A stretch of DNA of 57,131 bases, taken from an uncultured Ruminococcus sp. Lineage in GTDB: Bacteria; Bacillota; Clostridia; Oscillospirales; Acutalibacteraceae. Below, one piece after another: positions 1 to 6,354 of this stretch (the first letter of the stretch is position 1; the number at the start of each line of letters is the position of its first letter). Location of the stretch: NCBI GenBank assembly GCA_900543095.1, contig UQQD01000011.1, forward strand, positions 1-57,131, read 5' to 3'. Position numbers and translations under genes: made by a program. Under the pieces are notes generated by a model. The model searched no databases. It was not told the origin of the DNA and saw only the letters and a program-made list of their open reading frames with translations.

Positions 1-92
1 GTTCTGCGAAAATTTCCATCGACATCTGTTTTAAAGCGTTTTATCGGAAAATAGTATAACCTAATTCGGCACAGAGTAAACAGTAAAATCAA

Positions 93-148
93 AAAAGCTA
101 TAATTCACAACCGGCAACCCAACGGGTGCGATGTGAATTATAGCTTTT
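93..148. terminator. Bidirectional intrinsic terminator hairpin
   Basis: A perfect 17-bp inverted repeat (arms 93-109 and 132-148, arm core AGCTATAATTCACA) has a T-rich tract on either side, so it can end transcription from both strands. It lies just past the stop of the minus-strand aminotransferase gene. A hairpin with nearly the same arm core lies at 37886-37939. Positions 1-92 show no gene. Confidence 0.85.
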
Positions 149-163
149 GCTTTTTTATTCGGA

Positions 164-1369
164 TTATTTTAATGTGTTTATGCACTGCTTAAAGGTTTCA
201 ATAATATACCATGCGTCATCGTCCGAGAGAGTGGTGTTCATCGGAAGCGTAAGCTGATTTTTGTGCATATTGTAGGCGTTGGGATAATCAGACATCTTAA
301 ATCCGCGTTTGCTGTATGCGGAAAGCAACGGCAGGGGCTTGAAATGTACATTGCACATAATTCCGTGTTCAGCCATCATATTGTAGAACTTGTTTCTGTA
401 TTCGGCGTCCTTGCCAATAAAGCGTACAAAATAAAGATGTCCGCTGCTGCGGTGGTTTTCATCGCAGTGATTCAGTACCTGAACAGGCAAGTCCTTAAAT
501 TCTTCGTTATACAGCCTTATAAGCTCGTGTCTGCGTTCAAGTATCTTTTCATATCTCGATAGCTGAGCAACACCCAACGCCGCCAAAACGTCGGGCATAT
601 TACATTTATACTGAGTGTCAACAACATCGTATTCCCATGCGGCAACCTTGTTTTTTTGATATGCGTCCTTGGTCTGACCGTGAAGAGAAAGCAGCATATA
701 CTGTTTGTACATATCTTCTTCATCAATTCCGTCGTGCGGTCTGTGAACGGCGGCGCCGCCTTCTGCTGTTGTCATATTCTTTACTGCGTGAAAGCTGAAG
801 TTTGTAAAATCGGCTATTTCGCCGCACATTTTTCCGTTGCGCTGTGCGCCGAATGCATGAGCGCCGTCTGCAATAACAAACACCCTGCCGAATTTTTCCT
901 GAAGTTCATTCTTTGGTTTAAAAATGCTTTTCTTGCGTTCGACAGCTTCATATATTCTGTCATAGTCGCATATAACTCCTGCAAGATCAACGGCAATAAC
1001 AGCCTTTGTATTGTGGTTGATAGCGGCTTCCATCTTGTCGTAATCCATCTCAAAGCTTCCGCATTTGCAGTCTATCATAACCGGCTTTGCGCCGACGTGA
1101 TATATTATTGAAGCGGTAGCTGTGTAGGTGTAGGCGGGAATGATGACCTCATCTCCCGGACCTATGCCTAATATACGCAAAGTAAGCTCGGCACAAGAGG
1201 TTTGTGACGAAAGGCATACCGCCTTGTTTACGTTGCAGTAACGAGCTATCTGATTTTCAAAAAGCTTTGTTTCGGGACCTGTTGTGATCCAGCCCGACTT
1301 TAAGACCTTTACTACTTCATCAATTTCCGCCTGAGAAATGTCGGGCGGAGAAAACGGTATATTTCTCAT
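164..1369 (-). CDS. DegT/DnrJ/EryC1/StrS-family sugar aminotransferase
   Basis: This 401-residue PLP enzyme belongs to the family that aminates keto-sugar nucleotides for surface polysaccharides. The pyridine-binding Asp lies in the stretch IADGAHAFGA (Asp about 168) and the Schiff-base Lys in SFHAVKN (about 197), followed by the AEGG turn typical of the family. Length is normal for the family. The ATG at 1369 has AAGGAG nine bases upstream. It is transcribed away from spoIIID and ends at the hairpin at 93-148. The exact sugar cannot be read from sequence; a 4-keto-6-deoxyhexose nucleotide is the usual substrate. It could serve the dehydratase products made elsewhere in the window (CapD-type at 32.2 kb, RfbB at 36.8 kb), which is inference. 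Confidence 0.9.
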   Translation of the reverse strand: MRNIPFSPPDISQAEIDEVVKVLKSGWITTGPETKLFENQIARYCNVNKAVCLSSQTSCAELTLRILGIGPGDEVIIPAYTYTATASIIYHVGAKPVMIDCKCGSFEMDYDKMEAAINHNTKAVIAVDLAGVICDYDRIYEAVERKKSIFKPKNELQEKFGRVFVIADGAHAFGAQRNGKMCGEIADFTNFSFHAVKNMTTAEGGAAVHRPHDGIDEEDMYKQYMLLSLHGQTKDAYQKNKVAAWEYDVVDTQYKCNMPDVLAALGVAQLSRYEKILERRHELIRLYNEEFKDLPVQVLNHCDENHRSSGHLYFVRFIGKDAEYRNKFYNMMAEHGIMCNVHFKPLPLLSAYSKRGFKMSDYPNAYNMHKNQLTLPMNTTLSDDDAWYIIETFKQCINTLK

Positions 1370-1490
1370 TCTTTAATCTCCTTGTATGGTGGGCGTTTGA
1401 ATGAACATATACAACGGATTATACATCATTTCCCGCTAAAAGTAAAGAATATGAAAATAATTTTTCACACAAGGAGAAAAATGCAGGATT

Positions 1491-1766
1491 TTAATTTGTT
1501 TTTTCGCTTTTATTAAGCTTTTCCTGCAAATATTTATTTTTTGTCGCCATACCGCCCCGAATATGTCTTTCACTTTTGTTGGTGTCAAGAATCAACCTTA
1601 CCTCACGGTACAGTGCCGGATTGAGTGCTTTCAGCCGCTGACTTACGTCTTTATGAACAGTGCTTTTGCTTACACCGAATTTTTTTGCCGCTTTTCTTAC
1701 GGTAGCCTTGCTTTCTATTATGTATTCGCCCAGCATTGCCGCACGTTCCTCAACTAATCCTTTCAC
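1491..1766 (-). CDS. spoIIID: Sporulation transcriptional regulator SpoIIID
   Basis: This 91-residue DNA-binding protein matches SpoIIID, the mother-cell regulator that acts with sigma-E and then on sigK transcription. A helix-turn-helix spans about residues 21-45 (core KKFGVSKSTVHKDV) and is followed by the family-typical IRGGMATK segment. The start is GTG at 1766 with AGGAGGG six bases upstream. A sigma-E-like promoter lies upstream at 1793-1822, as expected for this gene. It identifies the main genome as spore-forming. No clear terminator follows it. Confidence 0.95.
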   Translation of the reverse strand: MKGLVEERAAMLGEYIIESKATVRKAAKKFGVSKSTVHKDVSQRLKALNPALYREVRLILDTNKSERHIRGGMATKNKYLQEKLNKSEKTN

Positions 1767-1792
1767 AATAAGCCCTCCTATCAGTCTTGCTA

Positions 1793-1822
1793 ATTTATAT
1801 GCAAATCGATCGGGCTGTATTC
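1793..1822 (-). promoter_or_regulatory. Sigma-E-like promoter of spoIIID
   Basis: Read on the minus strand, GAATACA (1822-1816) is followed after 14 bases by CATATAAAT (1801-1793). This resembles the sigma-E -35 and CATA-type -10 elements. It lies 27 bases upstream of the spoIIID start. The family is known to be sigma-E controlled; the site call is by eye. Confidence 0.5.
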
Positions 1823-1903
1823 TTTAATTGATTTTTTCTATAGGCAGCTATCGTTGTGTAATAGTACAAAAATATTATACAATATTTTGGTTGTTTGTGA
1901 TAA

Positions 1904-1932
1904 TTGTAATATTAAATGCAAAATGTTATAAT
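1904..1932 (+). promoter_or_regulatory. Sigma-A promoter of the dockerin gene
   Basis: TTGTAA (1904-1909), 17 bases, TATAAT (1927-1932). The predicted start of transcription is near 1939, leaving a very short leader before the AGGAGGGG ribosome site at 1943-1950. Confidence 0.65.
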
Positions 1933-1954
1933 TACTATAAATAGGAGGGGTTAT

Positions 1955-3412
1955 ATGCAAAAAACAAAATTCTTAAAACAATCCTTTTCGGCTGTTCTGG
2001 CGGTTGTTCTGATTTTCGCTTCGTTTTCCGTCGGTTCGTTTTTCTCAGCCTCCGCAGCAACCCAAAGGGGCATAATTACTTCGGGCAAATATGATTATTA
2101 CTCTGCGAACAGGCAGGTGTGCGAAAGGTTAGCTCAGGGAATTAAAAACTTTGATGAAAAAATTGATATAAGAGATTATAATGTTTCTGCGGATAACGTA
2201 GCTTCGTTATATTTCGCAACGCTTAATAACTATCCCGAGCTGTTTTATGCGGACTATAGAATTTCATACAGCCACAGAGACGGTACCGTGTTGTACATAA
2301 AGCCAAGCTATAACTGTACCAAAAGTGAGGCTGAGCAAAAGACGGCGCAATTTGACGCAAGAGTTGAAGAGCTTTTGGGCAAGCTTGACGATTCTATGAC
2401 CGATTTTCAAAAAGCTCTTATACTGCACGATGAGATAATTCTCTCCAGCGAATATTCAGGCGAAGTGACAGCCTATGATTTGCTTGTGGACGGCAAAGGC
2501 TGCTGTACGGCATACAGCAGATCTTATTCCTATCTTTTGGCACTTGTCGGAATAAACAGCGAAATTGTCGAATCAGCGGAAATGAACCACGCTTGGAACA
2601 AAATTGAAATAGACGGTGAGTATTATAACGTTGACGTGACATGGGACGATCCTACGGCTGACAGATTCGGTAAGGCTTGGCACGGATACTTTTTGTACAG
2701 CGACAGTGCGTTTGTCAGCGGAAATAACGGAAAAACAACCGCACACACAGGTTTTGAGGACGCTCTGAACGATGCGGCAAGCACAAAGTATGATGATTAC
2801 GGTTTGCTTCATCGGATTGACGCAGGATATTGCTATGTAAACGGCACGCTGTATTGCGTTGACAATCAAAGCGGAAGTCAATATGAAAAATGTCTGCTTA
2901 AATACAATGCGTCAGACGATACCGCAGAGGTGATTCACAAATTTGACGCATATTGGATGGCGGCGGAGCACAGCTATTGGATAGGCGGATTTTCAAGCCT
3001 GGATTCCTATGAAAAGATTTTGTATTGCAACACGGATAATGAAATATATTATTACGACGTTGAAAATTCTACGCTTGAGAAATATAACACAAGCATTTCG
3101 CTCAACGGAAAATGCTATGGTTTGTTGGTAAAAGATGAAAAGGTTTATGCCGTGATTGCCGATAATCCGAATGTGACGGGGGAATTGGTGCTTGCAGGCG
3201 ATTGTATAAAGAAAGAGCCTGCCGTTATAAAGGGCGATGTTGACGGCGACGGCAAAGTCACGATATTTGATGCAACGCTGCTGCAAAAAAACATTGCAAG
3301 AGTAGTCGAATTAAACTCAAACCAACTCAGAGCGGCTGACGCAAACGGCGACGGCAAGATTAATGTTCTTGACGTAACGTACATTCAAAAAACTGTTGCA
3401 CATTTCACTTAA
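1955..3412 (+). CDS. Secreted transglutaminase-like protein with C-terminal type I dockerin
   Basis: The protein has 485 residues from the ATG at 1955, which has AGGAGGGG five bases upstream; an in-frame ATG 39 bases earlier lacks a site and would bury the signal peptide. A Sec signal peptide covers about residues 1-35 (cleavage near SASAA). A transglutaminase-like cysteine protease fold follows, with a visible triad: Cys184 in GKGCCTAYS, His212 in MNHAWN and Asp227 in NVDVTWDD. The last 60 residues are a type I dockerin: two calcium-binding repeats, GDVDGDGK and ADANGDGK, each with a following helix. A dockerin implies attachment to a cohesin scaffold outside the cell. No cohesin gene is visible here. 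Whether it cleaves or crosslinks peptides is not known from sequence. Confidence 0.88.
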   Translation: MQKTKFLKQSFSAVLAVVLIFASFSVGSFFSASAATQRGIITSGKYDYYSANRQVCERLAQGIKNFDEKIDIRDYNVSADNVASLYFATLNNYPELFYADYRISYSHRDGTVLYIKPSYNCTKSEAEQKTAQFDARVEELLGKLDDSMTDFQKALILHDEIILSSEYSGEVTAYDLLVDGKGCCTAYSRSYSYLLALVGINSEIVESAEMNHAWNKIEIDGEYYNVDVTWDDPTADRFGKAWHGYFLYSDSAFVSGNNGKTTAHTGFEDALNDAASTKYDDYGLLHRIDAGYCYVNGTLYCVDNQSGSQYEKCLLKYNASDDTAEVIHKFDAYWMAAEHSYWIGGFSSLDSYEKILYCNTDNEIYYYDVENSTLEKYNTSISLNGKCYGLLVKDEKVYAVIADNPNVTGELVLAGDCIKKEPAVIKGDVDGDGKVTIFDATLLQKNIARVVELNSNQLRAADANGDGKINVLDVTYIQKTVAHFT

Positions 3413-3419
3413 ATAAACA

Positions 3420-3488
3420 CCGATTAAATCAGCACCTGAACGTTGCTTGAAAATCTGACAGCGCAATATGCACAAACGGTTTAATCGG
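3420..3488. repeat. MITE-like repeat R1, copy A (short form)
   Basis: This 69-bp element is bounded by inverted CCGATTAAA / TTTAATCGG ends. Its right-hand 39 bases match, with two differences, the end of the longer copy at 40327-40484, which is inverted relative to it. It carries no ORF. It looks like an internal-deletion derivative of a non-autonomous element. Confidence 0.65.
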
Positions 3489-3518
3489 CACTTGCTGAAC
3501 AAAAATAAACCGTATGTA

Positions 3519-3590
3519 AAAGGGCTGTCGCATTAGGATGCAAAAAGCGTTTTCTTCGCTTTGCACTAAATGCGACGCCCTTGTTTTTTT
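3519..3590 (+). terminator. Intrinsic terminator after the dockerin gene
   Basis: A long hairpin with outer arms around AAGGGCTGTCGCATT and AATGCGACGCCCTT (one mismatch) encloses a smaller GC hairpin and is followed by seven T. It fills most of the gap between the dockerin gene and the next promoter. Confidence 0.8.
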
Positions 3591-3625
3591 GACAAATAAC
3601 CCCATAATATCTGAATTTAAAAGCC

Positions 3626-3654
3626 TTGAAAGTGTACATACTTTGTGTTATAAT
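3626..3654 (+). promoter_or_regulatory. Sigma-A promoter of the SleB-like gene
   Basis: TTGAAA (3626-3631), 17 bases, TATAAT (3649-3654). Predicted transcription start is near 3661, directly at the hairpin of repeat family R2. Confidence 0.7.
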
Positions 3655-3663
3655 CAAAATGTA

Positions 3664-3692
3664 GGCTCTGCTCCTTGCAAGCAAAGCAGAGC
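3664..3692 (+). repeat. R2 repeat fragment: 5'-leader hairpin
   Basis: An 8-bp perfect stem (GCTCTGCT at 3665-3672 with AGCAGAGC at 3685-3692) has the loop CCTTGCAAGCAA. The same hairpin occurs at the 3' end of the R2 copy at 47073-47236. It lies at the predicted +1 of the transcript. Confidence 0.55.
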
Positions 3693-3733
3693 ATTTAATC
3701 AAATTCAGCCAACATAATTTTAAGGTGATAATA

Positions 3734-4522
3734 TTGAAAGGCTTTTTCAATAAAAAAATTAATATCGTGCTCTTTTCGGTGCTTTTGTCGTTGTGTATTC
3801 TTGTAACCGCAACAACGGTTGTTTCGGTTCCCCTCCATTCGGAGGAAACCGAAGCTATGGCGTATGTTTCGGGCATAAACCCAAAATACAGGGACGAATC
3901 AAAAGCCGGTGAGATAGTTCTCGGCGCAACAATCGCAGGCAAGGACGCTTCGCAGGAAACCGCCGAAAATTCTAAAAATGAAGCCGATAAAGAAGATGAA
4001 ACAAAAGCAACCGCAACCGAAGAGGAAACCACGCAGGAAATTACCATACCGTTTGCAACGGCGATTCCTCCCGAAACGCCTGCCGATTACGAGGCTCAGT
4101 GGGCGGCAGGCTACCTTATTGCAATAGATAATCCCGACAATACATACGAATGTGCCAAGGTGACCCTGACCGATGAGGACAGGGATCTTCTTGAACGCCT
4201 TTGTATGGGAGAGTTCGGAAACGGCGGATTTATTGCAACCTGCCTTATCGCTCAGTCTGTAAAGGACGCTATGTGCTTTGACGGATATAAGAGCGTGCAG
4301 GAGGTTATTGACAGCTGTTATTACACGGGTAGCACAAGAATAGGCAAGAATGACGATTGCGTTAATGCGGTTAAATATATTTTTGACGAAAACCGCGATG
4401 CAGTTCAGCACAGGCTGATGTATATGTATAACCCAAAGCTTTGTCAGAGCGCATTCCACGAAAGTCAAAACTACATTTTGACGTATCAGGATGTAAGATT
4501 TTTTGACCGTTGGGGATATTAA
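3734..4522 (+). CDS. Exported SleB-like (Hydrolase_2) cell-wall hydrolase homologue
   Basis: From a TTG start at 3734 (AAGGTGATA just upstream; a GTG lies inside that site) the product has 262 residues. One N-terminal membrane or signal segment (about 8-28) is followed by a low-complexity Glu/Thr/Lys linker (about 70-115). The C-terminal 120 residues resemble the SleB/CwlJ hydrolase fold: a GEFGNGG stretch in the position of the catalytic-Glu GEA motif, a VKDAM helix, and a final block with YNP, FHE and FFDRW. In the family this domain cleaves spore cortex peptidoglycan. The match is distant and the linker is unusual, so activity is uncertain. Promoter and terminator make it a single-gene unit. 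Confidence 0.6.
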   Translation: MKGFFNKKINIVLFSVLLSLCILVTATTVVSVPLHSEETEAMAYVSGINPKYRDESKAGEIVLGATIAGKDASQETAENSKNEADKEDETKATATEEETTQEITIPFATAIPPETPADYEAQWAAGYLIAIDNPDNTYECAKVTLTDEDRDLLERLCMGEFGNGGFIATCLIAQSVKDAMCFDGYKSVQEVIDSCYYTGSTRIGKNDDCVNAVKYIFDENRDAVQHRLMYMYNPKLCQSAFHESQNYILTYQDVRFFDRWGY

Positions 4523-4538
4523 GTTACCAAAAATTCAG

Positions 4539-4572
4539 GGGCGAACAAGAGTGATTATTGTTCGCCCTTGTT
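4539..4572 (+). terminator. Intrinsic terminator
   Basis: Ten-base perfect arms GGGCGAACAA (4539-4548) and TTGTTCGCCC (4558-4567) are followed by TTGTTTT. It ends the SleB-like gene. Confidence 0.85.
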
Positions 4573-4607
4573 TTATGCTCATTTTACAATCTTGGACCAA
4601 AAAAATG

Positions 4608-4636
4608 TTGTTTTATGCAGAATTTAATAGTATAAT
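4608..4636 (+). promoter_or_regulatory. Sigma-A promoter of the met operon
   Basis: TTGTTT (4608-4613), 17 bases, TATAAT (4631-4636). The predicted transcript begins near 4643, exactly where the R2 structured repeat starts, giving a leader of about 200 bases before metF. Confidence 0.7.
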
Positions 4637-4641
4637 ATAAA

Positions 4642-4806
4642 CTATGTAAAAGTGTCCGCCGCCGCTTAGACGGCAGGTGCTGCTTTGAGATCTCAGCGGG
4701 AGTTATAATCTCTCACTGAAACCGTGAGGAGTTAACGCTCCATACATAGCTTGCAATCTTTCACAAGCTATGTTCTTTGCCGACAAAGCATGGTGTTGCT
4801 CCGGTT
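4642..4806 (+). repeat. R2 structured repeat in the metF leader (copy C1)
   Basis: This copy has the full R2 layout: closing stem CTATGTA (4642-4648) with TACATAG (4743-4749), a GC hairpin, a long imperfect hairpin around CAGCGGGAG / CTCTCACTG, a small GGAG/CTCC hairpin, then AGCTTG/CAAGCT. The closing stem differs in sequence from other copies but stays paired. It does not match the SAM or cobalamin riboswitch consensus that a met operon might carry. Nothing else is visible in 4523-4839. Confidence 0.65.
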
Positions 4807-4839
4807 AAAAAAAGATTTTTGTGTTTATAAGAGGTTGTA

Positions 4840-5703
4840 ATGAAGATTTCAAATCTGTTTAAAAATACCGATAAAACTGTATTATCTTTTGAGGTGTTTC
4901 CGCCGAAAAAGGATTCTCCCATTGAGTCGATTTACGGAAAGCTTGAAGAAATATGTTCTTTGAATCCCGACTTTATCAGCGTTACCTACGGCGCAGGCGG
5001 AGTCGGAGGCTGCAGCAGAACTGCCGAGATTGCCTCAAAAATCAAAAATGATTTTAAGGTTGAGTCGGTAGCGCATCTTACCTGCGTCAACAGTACAAAA
5101 GACGATATAGATACTGCCCTTGACCGCTTCCAAAGCTGCGGAATTGAAAATATACTTGTTTTGCGCGGCGATTATGTTGACGGCATTGAACCCAAGAAGG
5201 ATTTTTTGCACGCAAGCGACCTTTGCGGTTATATAAAAGACAGGGGCGGCTTTGATATTTCGGGAGCCTGTTATCCCGAAGTCCATATTGAGGCAAAGGA
5301 CGAGGTTGAAGACGTTTTAAATCTTAAAAAGAAGGTAGATTCGGGTGCACAGCACCTTATAAGTCAGCTTTTCTTTGACAACTCCGTTTTTTACAGGTTC
5401 TTGGAGCGCACAAAAATTGCAGGAATCAATGTTCCGATTGAGGCGGGAATTATGCCTGTTACCAACAAAAGGCAGATTGAGCGTATGGTTTCTATGTGCG
5501 GCGCAAGTCTGCCTGTGAAATTCTCAAAAATAATGCAGAAATACGAGAACAAGCCCGACGCCCTGCGTGACGCAGGCATAGCCTATGCGATCGAACAGAT
5601 TGTGGATTTGATTGCAAACGGCGTTGACGGAATTCATCTCTATACAATGAACAACCCGTATGTTGCCCGAAAAATTACCGATGCAACTGTAAATTTATTA
5701 TAA
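4840..5703 (+). CDS. metF: 5,10-methylenetetrahydrofolate reductase
   Basis: This 287-residue TIM-barrel flavoenzyme reduces methylene-THF to methyl-THF, the methyl donor for MetH. Family landmarks are FEVFPPK at about residue 18, VTYGAGG near 50, NILVLRGD near 103, and the final DGIHLYTMN segment. Length is normal for the short bacterial form, which lacks the eukaryotic regulatory domain. It is the first gene of the operon metF - activation domain - metH, with only six bases before the next start. An R2 structured element fills its leader. Confidence 0.95.
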   Translation: MKISNLFKNTDKTVLSFEVFPPKKDSPIESIYGKLEEICSLNPDFISVTYGAGGVGGCSRTAEIASKIKNDFKVESVAHLTCVNSTKDDIDTALDRFQSCGIENILVLRGDYVDGIEPKKDFLHASDLCGYIKDRGGFDISGACYPEVHIEAKDEVEDVLNLKKKVDSGAQHLISQLFFDNSVFYRFLERTKIAGINVPIEAGIMPVTNKRQIERMVSMCGASLPVKFSKIMQKYENKPDALRDAGIAYAIEQIVDLIANGVDGIHLYTMNNPYVARKITDATVNLL

Positions 5704-5709
5704 CGGAAT

Positions 5710-6354
5710 ATGGTAAAGCTTGAAAAACTTAACCGCCGTGAAGCAATACGCTATCTCGGCGGAGCAAAGGTTGAAATGAATGAAAAAATGCAGTCGCTTA
5801 TGGACGAGTGCGAACATATGATACTGACCGCCGCAAGCCCTAAATACCTGTACAGGCTCATTGACCTGCCATGTGATGAAATAGTCAGGGGAAAAGATGT
5901 TGCCGACTGCCTCAAGGGCTGTGAAAGAGCGGTTATTATGTGCGCTACCCTCGGAGGCGAGGTTGACAGGCTGATACGCATAGCAGAAATCTCGGATATG
6001 GCAAAGGCGGTAGTGCTTGACAGCTTTGCAAGTACAGCCGTTGAGCAGGTGTGCTTTAAGGTTGATGAAATACTTGCACAAAAGTATCCCGATTTTTCTT
6101 TTACATTTCGTTTCAGCCCCGGATACGGCGATTATCCCATTGAAATGCAAAGAACTTTTCTTGACCGACTTGACGCACCCCGAAAAATCGGTCTGACTGT
6201 TAACGACAACAGTTTGCTTATTCCCTCAAAGTCTGTCACGGCTGTAGCGGGAATGTCAAAATCGCCTATAGAAAGAAAAAAGCGAGGCTGTGCGGTCTGT
6301 AATATGCGCAATACCTGCAAATTCAGAAGAAACGGAGAGCATTGTGGATTTTAA
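5710..6354 (+). CDS. Stand-alone MetH reactivation (AdoMet-binding) domain protein
   Basis: The 214-residue protein corresponds to the C-terminal activation region of cobalamin-dependent methionine synthase, which re-methylates oxidised cob(II)alamin using AdoMet. The diagnostic RFSPGYGDYP motif is at about residues 136-145, and a LGG(E) segment lies near 82. A Cys cluster near the C-terminus (CAVCNMRNTC) is extra. It sits between metF and a metH that lacks this domain, and its end overlaps the metH start by 11 bases, which argues that the two polypeptides work as one enzyme. Confidence 0.88.
   Translation: MVKLEKLNRREAIRYLGGAKVEMNEKMQSLMDECEHMILTAASPKYLYRLIDLPCDEIVRGKDVADCLKGCERAVIMCATLGGEVDRLIRIAEISDMAKAVVLDSFASTAVEQVCFKVDEILAQKYPDFSFTFRFSPGYGDYPIEMQRTFLDRLDAPRKIGLTVNDNSLLIPSKSVTAVAGMSKSPIERKKRGCAVCNMRNTCKFRRNGEHCGF

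Noticed and set aside
656..1111. Plus-strand ORF of 151 codons inside the aminotransferase gene
   Set aside because: It lies opposite a clearly conserved gene, has no ribosome site and gives a Cys-rich product without family features.
4642..4839. SAM, cobalamin or T-box riboswitch ahead of the met operon
   Set aside because: None of the conserved cores of these riboswitches could be found; the leader is explained by the dispersed R2 repeat, which also precedes unrelated genes.
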